Shown here in pieces: positions 27,981-38,000 of a stretch of DNA of 64,000 nucleotides (within the stretch, counting starts at the first letter, position 1; each line of letters begins with the position of its first letter). The DNA is from Lindgomyces ingoldianus (lineage: Eukaryota > Ascomycota > Dothideomycetes > Pleosporales > Lindgomycetaceae), in assembly GCF_010093535.1 (NCBI RefSeq), contig NW_022985208.1, forward strand, positions 250,953 through 314,952, given 5' to 3'. The notes beneath the pieces are model-generated. The model was given only the letters and a program-made list of their open reading frames with translations, did no database searches and was not told where the DNA came from. Made by a program: the position numbers and the translations under genes.

Positions 27981-28707
27981 ATGCGCACACTATCTCTATC
28001 GACAATATTCCTTGCTGCAGTAGCTGTCTTTCACCACTCAGCTTCTGCACAATCACCACCTGGTTTCACGCCCTCAACCAATGCATCCCTTCCAGCAAAA
28101 TATAACGCGCTCCCCATATCTCCAGCTGGAATACATGTTCCACTCAACGGTATACACCGCATTTCTATCCAACGCTTCCCCCCCCGTCCATCTCTCGGAC
28201 TAATATACCCTAGACACGACATCCCCACCAATCCTCACACCCCCCACAATGTCTTCCTTAATCATCATGATCGACCTCGACACACCATTCGGCGCCCTTA
28301 ATCGCTCCTTCGCACCGTTCCTCCATTGGATAGCGACCCCTTCAAACTCTTCCATCGTGCCATACCTTCCACCCGCCCCTCCTCCGGGCTCTCCTGAGCA
28401 TCGATTTGTCCTGCTTTGTTACAAGTTGCCTATAAACGAGTCCTTCTCTATGCCGACCGGGTGGGAAGATTATGGAGTCACAATGGGAGGAATGAATAGG
28501 AGTCGGTTTGATGTTGAGAGGTTTGTGGAGGCCGCGGAGTTGGGAAGGTTGAGCGCGGCGAATTGGTTTACGGTTGTCAGGGAAGCGGAGAATGGGACTG
28601 TGCCGGCGGAGTTTACAAGCGGAGAGAGCTCTGGGGCTGCTGGCTTATTTGATGTATGGCTGGTAGCGATAGTGGTGGGTTCGATAGTTATGTTGCTGGC
28701 GGAGTGA
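27981..28707 (+). CDS. secreted, probably GPI-anchored PEBP-family protein
   Basis: Two exons (27981-28149, 28214-28707) encode 220 residues. The first about 23 residues form a signal peptide ending ASA. The PEBP fold is indicated by MIDLDTPFG (in place of the usual DPDAP), a LHWI strand and PEHRFVLLCY, which carries the conserved H-R of the ligand pocket. N-glycosylation sequons (NRS, NSS, NES, NGT) fit an extracellular protein. The C-terminus is a Ser/Gly-rich segment followed by about 17 hydrophobic residues ending the protein, the pattern of a GPI-anchor signal. PEBP proteins bind phospholipid heads or inhibit proteases or kinases; the role of secreted fungal ones is mostly unknown. It converges with the regulator gene 103 bases away. 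Confidence 0.85.
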
Positions 28708-28810
28708 AAGAAAATAAGGTCCAGTAACTGTTGTTTAGTCTGAGCCGCAAAGTCGTATGCCAGTGATGATTGGGCTTGGTTCAAAATATCTCACAAGCCC
28801 TCACTTGCCA

Positions 28811-30244
28811 TTACACATGCCCCACCCAGTCCTCCAACTCAAACGAGTTCAGTGGATCATTCCGCACAGGATCTGAAACTGCCAGTTCCGCAACTCTAAT
28901 GTCACCGAGGTTATTGGCCTGTCGTTTATGTATCGTTTCAAGCGCGAGAGCACTAATCCCCGCCATACTCCCCTTCTTCCAATCCTCAAATATAGATATA
29001 GCTGCTTTTCGTTGCGTTGGTGAAGAACTGTGGAGAGAGACAAGGAAAAGCGGTGTGGCCATGCGCATGTACGCGCATCCAATCTTCTTTGTTCTTAAAA
29101 ACCTCGCGCAATCCAGGATCCTACCATAATGGTCCGTGAAGTCGATGTAACTAGAAGCAAGACGTGGTGCGAGGATTGTGAAGAGGATGCGCGCGGCGCA
29201 AAAGTACGCGACTGAGAGGGCAGTAAATCCATCTCGATAATACGTCTTTCCAGCTTCGGTCCAGAACAGGTTTTGGTTTTTCTCCGAAGCTTGAGATTGG
29301 TATTCGTGCCAGAGAGCTTCTATCTCTGTTTTGACGGAGGAGTAGACGGAAAGGTCAATGAGCTGTTGCTGAGACCCTGGGGACGTCTTATTTACGTATA
29401 TTTCGGCGAGGACTGCGATATGCGACATTAGGCGCTGGAACATCGGGAAGCGGTGATATGACAATGTTTCAGTCAATATTTTCTTGACGGATATTGCTTG
29501 GGATTTGTGCGTTGTCAAATAGATGAAAGCCATTTGAGTGCGAACATGGAAGAATAGCTGACAAAGAACACCGTGGAGACACTGCCCTGGTCCTGTTACT
29601 TCGATCATTTTGGCGGCTCCGTGGATGTGCTCTCGATACCCGTCGGCCGTTGTGGCTTGCATGGCTTCGAATATGGAGAGCATGACAGATGTTGAGACCA
29701 TATGCACAGTCACTTCTTTCGGTTTCGATCGAAGAAGGCGGGCGTGGGCATTGAGTGCTTGGCCATAGAGTTTACAAGCCTCCTGCACCACAGCTATATT
29801 CGCTGTGTCGACGGCGCAAAAGGCCGATGCGGTCGCGCGAAGAGCGAGGGCAAGCGCCACGTTAGTCCCATCAGTAGAGAGCAAGGGAAGTTGATGAAGC
29901 CAGGTCATTCTGTTTTGGATATCTTTTCCTTCCCCGTCGGAGGTGAAATACGAGAGAAAGTTTGCGTAGAATGCTTCGTTGATTACGGCGCCTTGAGAGA
30001 TTTGTGAGATCAATCCAATCGTTAAAGCGTTCGGGAACTGAATTGACTGTCGCAAATGAACGATGTCGTTTCTTTTCTTCGTCCGATTAGCAGTAGAAGA
30101 GGTCATGTCGATGATGAGAGGCCCTTGGATAGGTCCGGGACATTTCCGGTTCGTACGGATGCACATTAGGCACTCTGGGAGGGTTGCATCGCACTTGATG
30201 CGCTTCTGCCGGCAAGTTGCGCAGGCTTTAGTTCGAGGAGGCAT
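28811..30244 (-). CDS. Zn2Cys6 transcription factor
   Basis: A single-exon gene of 477 residues. The N-terminus has the binuclear zinc cluster C8-x2-C11-x6-C18-x6-C25-x2-C28-x6-C35, which binds DNA, usually at CGG-containing sites. The rest matches the weak, helical fungal-specific regulator region (for example the stretch from SISQGAVINEAFYANFLSYF to the C-terminus) found in short regulators of this type with no separate middle homology domain. No nearby biosynthetic cluster is seen, so its targets cannot be inferred. The only close neighbour is the convergent PEBP gene. Confidence 0.92.
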   Translation of the reverse strand: MPPRTKACATCRQKRIKCDATLPECLMCIRTNRKCPGPIQGPLIIDMTSSTANRTKKRNDIVHLRQSIQFPNALTIGLISQISQGAVINEAFYANFLSYFTSDGEGKDIQNRMTWLHQLPLLSTDGTNVALALALRATASAFCAVDTANIAVVQEACKLYGQALNAHARLLRSKPKEVTVHMVSTSVMLSIFEAMQATTADGYREHIHGAAKMIEVTGPGQCLHGVLCQLFFHVRTQMAFIYLTTHKSQAISVKKILTETLSYHRFPMFQRLMSHIAVLAEIYVNKTSPGSQQQLIDLSVYSSVKTEIEALWHEYQSQASEKNQNLFWTEAGKTYYRDGFTALSVAYFCAARILFTILAPRLASSYIDFTDHYGRILDCARFLRTKKIGCAYMRMATPLFLVSLHSSSPTQRKAAISIFEDWKKGSMAGISALALETIHKRQANNLGDIRVAELAVSDPVRNDPLNSFELEDWVGHV

Positions 30245-31318
30245 ATTCAGATAGGGGAAGAAAATTGTAGAAATAAGTTAGAGTTTAATTCATTGAGATA
30301 GATGAGGACCGCAATGACGCAGTTAGAGAGGCATGCTAAGCCACAATCGGGGCATTAGTCAGTGGGCTGCTGCATGATTTATTAAATGCAGGTCATAAGG
30401 AGGCGGATATCGGTGGAACCTACCCCCTCCAAGACTTCCTGAAGGATGCAACGAATCAATATTCTCCCACCACCACCCGGGATAGCCTCAGAGTCGGAGG
30501 CTTAAGTCCGAATTTCTTGACGCGGCAGAGAGCTTAAGAGATAGCACGAGGCCTCTGCTCTGGCACGTGACCGGGATTAGTTTCTTCGGAAGGCTTCCCG
30601 ATGGACCCTATACAGTAGTGCAGTAGGTGTCACAAGCAGTTATTGTAACATGCAGTTAGGCTTACATGCTTTAAGTGGTAGGTAAGAATGTCACAAAACA
30701 TAAAGATTGCAAATATAAGCGTGTCTAGAAGCAATGCACTGTAAGCGGCGAGCGTAGACCTATGCAGTGCGACGCCAAGTAACTATTCTACATACGTAAG
30801 GTAGACTAAATCGTACATTAACTCACACTTGCTAAGGTTCGCCGAGGCTCCGCTAGGCTGCTAGCTGCACGCCACATTGAATCATGAAGCTTAGCAGGCG
30901 ACCTCTGGTTGGCTATATTAGGATGGGATCTAGTAGACCTTGGGGGCTCTACTGACCCTTAGCCTATAACATGCACCTTAGTAAGAGGAGAGGAGTGGGT
31001 AGAGAAGGGAGATAGTAACTTAAAAGAAGGTAACTAACAGCTTGAGTTTAAAAGATGCTAAGGCAACACAAGGCTAAGATTAGAGAGAAGGCTGCTGCAG
31101 CTGCTGCAGCTGCAGGAAGTCTAGCTACAACTTATGTACCCCCTAGAAAGGGACTATAGATACTAGCTAATCTAGTAGCTGTTTTACAAGCAGTTAATTC
31201 ATGCCTTGTTAAACTATCAAACCATAAGGTAGGGAAAAGTCGGCAGAGATGGCTCATTTGCAAGCACGACTATTGCATGAACGCCCTCGTTCACCTTCTT
31301 TCCAGATGTCTAAGATTG
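30245..31318. other. intergenic region with possible repeat remnant
   Basis: Promoter of the Zn2Cys6 gene at the left. From about 30650 the sequence is rich in CTAG/TTAG words and includes a CTGCAG-type low-complexity run at 31090-31113; a Lys/Ala-rich frame there (31050-31160) may be a transposon tail but is too short to assign. Confidence 0.35.
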
Positions 31319-32176
31319 TTAGATATTAGACACACCATCCTCCTTTCGGCGGTACCTCGTCATTAAGTCCCAGAAATAAGCGCTCTCCAGTGTCCCATAG
31401 CGTTCTGGGTCTAGAGAACTAAGACCAACCTTCACAAAATTATCGTCTCCCTCATCCTTATCATGCTCTTCATCCTCAGGATCAATGGGTAGACCGCCGT
31501 AGGGTATCATATCACTCGGACGGAGTCGCACGAGATTCACGTATCCAATATTTTTGTGGTCAGATTTGGGAGGCTGTGGAGCGCGGTTTACGACAGAATC
31601 AATCGCATCCGCATCAACATGCACGCAGTACGTATACCTCACGTACCGGGAAGGACCCGGGTGCGGTGCGTCGCGTAGTTCTTCCTTGGCTTCGTCTCCT
31701 TCGACCCAGCTCTTGAAGATTTCTCGGACCTGGTCAACGCTCGCCTGGTCGAGAGTCTTTCGATCTTCCTTCACGGTCCATTCCAGTGAGGGTAACAAAT
31801 CTGTTGCTTTCAGAACCTCGAGGGCTTCCCTCATATTCCATTGATAGATCGACATGAATTTAGCCCAGGCGTCTTCAGAGCTGTAATCGCAACGGTATAT
31901 CAGGAAGCCCCACTTATTGTTATTGTGTTCGTCAACGCAGGCTCGTATGTAACTATGCCAATTCGCACGTCTACGTAGCTCAGGAGATTCTCGCCCGCTT
32001 TCCCAGGGGTGACTGGCGCTGGAAGATATTGAGAATGTACGGGCTAGTGTCTTCTTCCTGCTTAACGGATTTCTCCATGCGAACGCGCGGTTGTGAGGCG
32101 ATGCTACAAAGGTTCCCTTCAGAAGACCAGGTGAGCCTCGGGGGTGACAAAGCCGTACTGTGCGGGTCATGTGCAT
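31319..32176 (-). CDS. fungal protein of unknown function
   Basis: A single exon of 285 residues from the ATG at 32176. The first about 55 residues are rich in Arg and Ser with no acidic residues apart from the very end, and could be a mitochondrial presequence. The core contains NNKWGFLIYRCDYSSEDAW and a later RYTYCVHVDADAIDSVV block, a pattern I associate with a fungal family found in many copies in some genomes, whose function is not known. An acidic insert (PEDEEHDKDEGDD) lies near residue 240. No catalytic motif is recognised. Confidence 0.75.
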   Translation of the reverse strand: MHMTRTVRLCHPRGSPGLLKGTFVASPHNRAFAWRNPLSRKKTLARTFSISSSASHPWESGRESPELRRRANWHSYIRACVDEHNNNKWGFLIYRCDYSSEDAWAKFMSIYQWNMREALEVLKATDLLPSLEWTVKEDRKTLDQASVDQVREIFKSWVEGDEAKEELRDAPHPGPSRYVRYTYCVHVDADAIDSVVNRAPQPPKSDHKNIGYVNLVRLRPSDMIPYGGLPIDPEDEEHDKDEGDDNFVKVGLSSLDPERYGTLESAYFWDLMTRYRRKEDGVSNI

Positions 32177-35060
32177 TACAATGGTGAAGATACTCCACTA
32201 AAGTGGTGGTTTAGATTGCGATGACAACGAGGGTGAGAGTTGAAGATAGGGTAGATGCGAAGGTGGGGTAGGTTGGCAATATGGCACAGTACACGTGGCT
32301 TCCAAACTCGAGCGCTCGAATTAGGCATGTGCTAGTCTAAGACAATATTCAAATGTTGAATGAGGAAGATGGCTCCTATTAGGAGATGTGAGCTGGAGGG
32401 TTCTGCAATAGGTTGCCCAATCAACCTTGAGCTTGGCGTCTCACCATAGCTCCTCCACAAGACATCACTTCTTTCATAATTCATGCCCCCTGAAAGGCTA
32501 CAGTAGGGAAGCAAGATACGGATGCGTCATGAACCCTACGGGCCGTCATTGGCTACATATGTATGCTTCGAGCGCCTACTTCCTAGGCCGAACGTTCTCT
32601 TAAGTAACTAGGGGTTTCTCAAAACACGAATTATCCTGGGAGGCTTCATTCACGTATCCAGCGTATAGAGTGTCGCGCGATAATTTTTGGATGGAAAATC
32701 AGCGTTTTTTTATTCCTGCAAACTTTGGTGGCGTTACCTAGCTAGAAAACCTGCCTATCTCTAGTGTTCTACTAAGATGTTTCCTTGTCAAAGCTTGCTT
32801 AAAATTTTCATGTCCCCAATCCGGCTCTTAGGGTCTAAAAGTACGTTTTAGCGTCTCTTCTACATTGTCCAGCTTCTATCGTCCAGCCTCATCCTTTAAT
32901 GCCTTAATATAATGCGACAACGAATTTGGGAGAAGTCCTCACCCCAGCGTAGCGTTGGAAGCGCACTCGATCGCAAGATTAAGACGTTCGGCGCAGGCCC
33001 ATTCCAACCCTATAGCTTGCTAAGTCCGTGCTCGGTGAACATCTTCCATTTGAAGATACTCAGAGTCAACGGTGAGCTTTAGACAAGCCGGAGCGTGGGC
33101 GTAGACCTCTTGAGTGAGCAAGTACCCACAACGCTGAACACAGTCATGATGTCTTAAGCAGAGCCAGGCTCGAGTGCGGTTGCTCCATCCTGCATTTTAT
33201 CATGGAATTTCTTTTTGTTCATAGGAGCGTTAAAACCCATGATCTGGCCTTTCATTCCACTGATTTGATATTCTGTAGAAATAAAGCTGTTCGGATTGTG
33301 AGTATTTCACCCGTCTGGATGATGCAAGTGATAGCTCTTGGATGTCTCAATTCGCGTCTTTCTGATTAACACCGCCCACGCCAACCGGTAATGAGTTTTT
33401 GAACAAGACACACCGAAGGATATTGCTAGCAATAGCTGACAGAGAGTGGCCATGTCCAGTAAGTGATACGGTTTGCTCTTGTTAGTCCCAGATTACAGTG
33501 TCAATGTTTTATGATAGAGGGTTCACATTCTGTCCGTGTGCAGTCTCCCACTCAGTATGAAGATCCGACGCGGGTGTGTTGGGGGCAAAACGGACGCATT
33601 TAACAGAATTCTTTAGACAGCCTCCTCTGCTTCACACTTAGAAGTAGAAAGGAATTACTTTCTGTCGGCTGTATGCTATTCTATACCGGCCCTTGTGGTT
33701 CGCCTATAGCACTCTTCTAAGCTCTACCAGCCCCGTCAGACTGAAGATCATATCTACGCCTCCGCGCTTTTCTAACGTGTTTGTTTCGTCTTCGTCATCG
33801 AAGGCTTCTTGCCGCGACAAATTAGAACCCTCTGCACCCTTTTTATAGCCGTAGATCCTGGGGGTAAGGGTGTATAGGTTCTTGTCACATTAAGAAGGGG
33901 TTACATTAAGAGGATGGAGAGTAGGGCTACAGACTTGCAGGAGTCGACTTGTCTGTAGTCCCCTTAAAATTATTAGCCTTCTTAGCTCAGGATAAAAACT
34001 TATATGAGCAGGCGAACTTGATACCTCCTAGAGGATGCTAGTCGATCTCATCTTCGTCGCCTTGGCATTTTGTGTTGACGCAGTCGAACGTTGATCCTGT
34101 GTTTATACTTTAAAACCACAAGACCTCGTAGGAGTCGCTAATTAGACTTTGCGGAAAGCTCCCACGGCCATGATGGCAGATGATACGATGTTCTAATTGT
34201 TGCTAGGTTTGGTGAAAGTTTGAATCTCAGCAAATTGAGGTGACAAGATCGCATTGGACATGCGTCGTTTGGGATGCCGGATAGAGCGAAAGTTTAGGCG
34301 GGAGTGAATCGATGATTGATTGAGTATAAGGAAGCAGATACCTACGGGAACGTAGGTAAAGCTGGGCAAACAGAACTCGCATGAGGTGAATGCTAAGCGG
34401 ACAATACAAGGGTTGACAATGTATTTAGGGGAGACGGCGGAGGGCAAATGTGACGTCACAGTTACTCATGGAGTGATTATAATTATAAAATATACTAACA
34501 GATCACTGGCTGACGGTCTAATAAATTCTTATTAGAAATTAGGTACAACCAGCGCAACACACACGACTTCATCCAACTCACAACTCTGACAAATCAAATC
34601 GTTGAAATGTACATAGCAGAAGCGAAGGGTATTGCATCAGCCATTCCTCAGCCGCGCATGTGTATCCTAGTATCCTACCCCGGTGCCTTTCGCCGCATCT
34701 GTATGCATGCATGCTGGTATCCCTTTTTGTGCCCCCACCCGCTGAAAAACGATCCAAACTAAACCATTTCAAAGGAGCCGCCCGCTAAAATAGCAAAAGA
34801 AAGAAGTGAGCTGAACAAACAAATGGAAAGCGCAGAGTCGCGCGTTTGCAGATTGATGTTGGAAATGGAGAGTCCTGATATACGTGAATCACGATTGTGG
34901 GTCATCTTCAGGTCGAAAGCACCCGAGAAGGATGACCGACGTGCGAACAAAAGAGTCGATTGAAGCCTTTGAGTGGCTCGAATTGAAAGAAGACAGCGAA
35001 GAGCTCATTTTGTATCTTCTGGACGCTCTAGAATGACTGTCAGCTAAAAGGAAGACCTGC
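32177..35060. other. 2.9-kb gene-free stretch
   Basis: No coding frame with domain or splice support on either strand. AT-rich patches occur (for example 34480-34550). The right end is the 3' flank of the gene ending at 35061. Confidence 0.4.
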
Positions 35061-38000
35061 TTAATCATGAAGCCCAAAGACCCGCCTAAGTCCTTGGAAC
35101 CTCTTCTTCTTCCCACTGCGAGCTAGGGCCACCTCCTTGCCCGTCTTCGGATCAATGCCTGTTTTGGCATCGGAGACAGCAGACGGGTATCGCTTGCTCA
35201 ATGTGGGTCGCAGCGACGTTCGTCTAGCTGGAACACCGTCAGCGCTCTGAGGCCGTGGTTCTTCCCCAGTCTGAGGTGGTTGGGGCAAAGGCCAAGAATC
35301 GGATGTTGAGCGACCCCATTGCGGTGTGGAACGGCGTTGCAGTTTAGGAGAGCGAGAGATTGTGGAGCCTGTCTCGGTGGTTTTGTCCTCGCCGATTGGC
35401 GTGAGCGGCCTATTGCGGTGCCCTGGCGGCATGGGAATGTCTGTAGATTCGTCCATAAGGCTTTCTGGGTCAGTGTCGGTGGGTTGAGAAGTGGAAATTT
35501 TCTTCCTTCCCAGGCCAAAGAAACCTCGCTTGGACTTGGTCTTTTTGCCAACTTCAAAGGTTGGTAATTCCGGAGCATGTTTACTCTTCCGGAGAGATCC
35601 TGCAGAGAATGGGATATCTTGCCTAGCAGGATTCCCGTTGGTGGCTAGAAGTTCGTTCTCTACGACTTTTATTGCTACAGCGGCAGGAGAAGGTTCCTCA
35701 TCGCTATCCTCATCTTCTAGATCCGTTGACTCGCGATCTTCTTCTCCCGGTTTCCGTGGAATGCCTCGTACAGGAGTAAGACCTGGTGGCAGCTCAAGGC
35801 CTTCTTCGTCGTCTGAGTCAACAAACCGGCTTTGGAATTGACGAGGTCTGTCGTCTCCATCTTCATCGCTGGAGTCCGCGAATCGGCTTTTGAAGCGGGA
35901 ATTAGCATTCGCTACTGGCGCCTGTGCCTTCGAGGCTTTACTAAAAGTAGATTTCTTTGCTTGAATCGCCTTCGGTGCTGCTGTATGCGTTGGAAGAGGT
36001 GGTGTGTCATCTACAGACTTTCGCATGCCCCTAAAGCGACCGGCAGGCGATAGAGATCTGATGTTAAACCTTGACGACCTCAGACCGCCACCTATGGCAG
36101 GTTCAGACGGGGGAGATGAATGACGCATAGACGTTCGAAGTGTTGGAGGTGGAGACGCTGCTTGCGGAGGAGAGGTAGGTCGCATCGTGGGTGTGGCTCT
36201 CATGGTCGGAGGCGCGATCGGAGGACCTGACCTCATAGAGCTGCGCATCTTGTATCGACCTCTTTCTCCAGCTGAAGTCCTCGGACGTCGTCGCTCCCGG
36301 CGGAAACTGCTTACTGAGGCATCCGAATCACTGTCATATATGACCGGCGCGATTGGGTTAGTAGTCTTCGGCCCAGAGGCGGTCTGAGGTCGGGATTTGG
36401 GGGGGTTGGCAGCAGGTATGTGTTTCTTCTGCAGTGCTCCTTTCGGAGGCTTGGTATCCATGGGTGGCATGCTGTGACGTGAAGCTGCGAGTCCTGCTGG
36501 AACTCTGGGAGTAATGGCTGGCTCGTTATTGCGCATACTCCTTCGCATGTGTGTGCTCTCTTGCGATGAAGATGGTGCATTCGCGGTAGCTCTCATAGTT
36601 TTTTTCATATGCGTCTCTAGCGCCGTTGGTCGCTCAGGCGGTGGAGTTTTTTTTAGCGCCGACTTGCGAGTTTGAGTCGAAGGTTTTTGAGGCTGGGAGA
36701 CTCGGACTGGCTGCGGTGTCTTCGAAGCTGGCTCAACTTGTGTTTTCCGGTCGGGTTTGGTCTGATTTTGCATCGGCATCGGCATTGGTTTTTGTGGATT
36801 GCGAATAGGAGTTGGAATATCCTCGGCACGTTCTAAGGCTTCGGTGGGTGGCTCTTGCTGTTTTTGCTGTTTCTCAGAGTCACATATACTACTCCAATTC
36901 TCACGAGCTACATCCCAGGTATTAGATGGAGACACGTCCTGTTCCGCTGACAACCTATCATGATACTCATTCCTAAGCGCAGATTTGGGCGGTGTGTCGA
37001 CAAGGGCTGGGTCTGCATGTTTGGAGAACATGAGACCCGAGGGAGGGTCGGCAATCGGGCTTTCAACGACTGCGTCAATAGAAGCGAATCCCCTATGCTC
37101 GTTTTCCGATAGGTCCTCGTTTTCCGAAAGGTCCTCGTAGGCATCACTATAGATACTGCTGTTATCGTCCGAAGACTCCTCTTCCTGGCTTGGAGCATTC
37201 GGTAGGTATTCTGTTTCCTGATTGATATGAGCTACACCGGCTTCGTTTCGTTGTGGGGGAAGTGTTCTTTCCGTTTCCTTTTGCTCGGATTCCTCCTCTT
37301 CATTCCAGCCGCCAGGCACGAGTGGACGAGCAAATTTGGGTTCGGACTTCTCCACAAGGCTTGGACTCGCCGGCTGAATCGCAATAACGGGCACTTCCGG
37401 GGGTGAGTGGTTACTTTCAACCGGCGTAGTGAGTGTTTTAGGCTCGTGTTCAGGAATTGGCGCCTCAGATTCCATTCCTGGCTCACTTGTAGGAGCATCA
37501 GAAATGAAGTTTCTCTCTAGCACGGCGTCACTCTGATCCGAATCAGAATAGTACCCGCTGCCTTCAACAGACGTAACCTCTGGGGGGAGGGGTTCATTGC
37601 TAACGTGAGTCGTCTGGACGTCTGAAGGCTGAGGAGCCTTCTTAGCCGCGAAATCTTGCGTAACGATTCCAGCAAGGGCATGATCGCTCGATGCTTCAAG
37701 CGGCTCCCCTATCGAGCCGACAGATGTCGACAAAGACGAGGAGACAGTTTCGGTGACCTTTTCCGGGGCTTCCCCATCATCAATCCGACGGTTCTTGTCA
37801 CGAATGCTTCCGAATGAAGGAAGAGCCGGACGAGGCTTCATCACATCGTCGAGGTCTTGCTCTTGATTCGCAGGACTCCATCTTGAGCTGCTGAGGCCGG
37901 TAGGCGAGGACGGAGTTTCAACCTCTGGATATGCCGACCTACCAGCAATGACCGGGTCTTCATCGAAGCTCACACGGATATTCTTCTTCTTCTTCTTCTT

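Noticed and set aside
31050..31160. Transposase tail (Lys/Ala-rich frame with CTGCAG repeats)
   Set aside because: Low-complexity sequence alone; too short and without catalytic residues.
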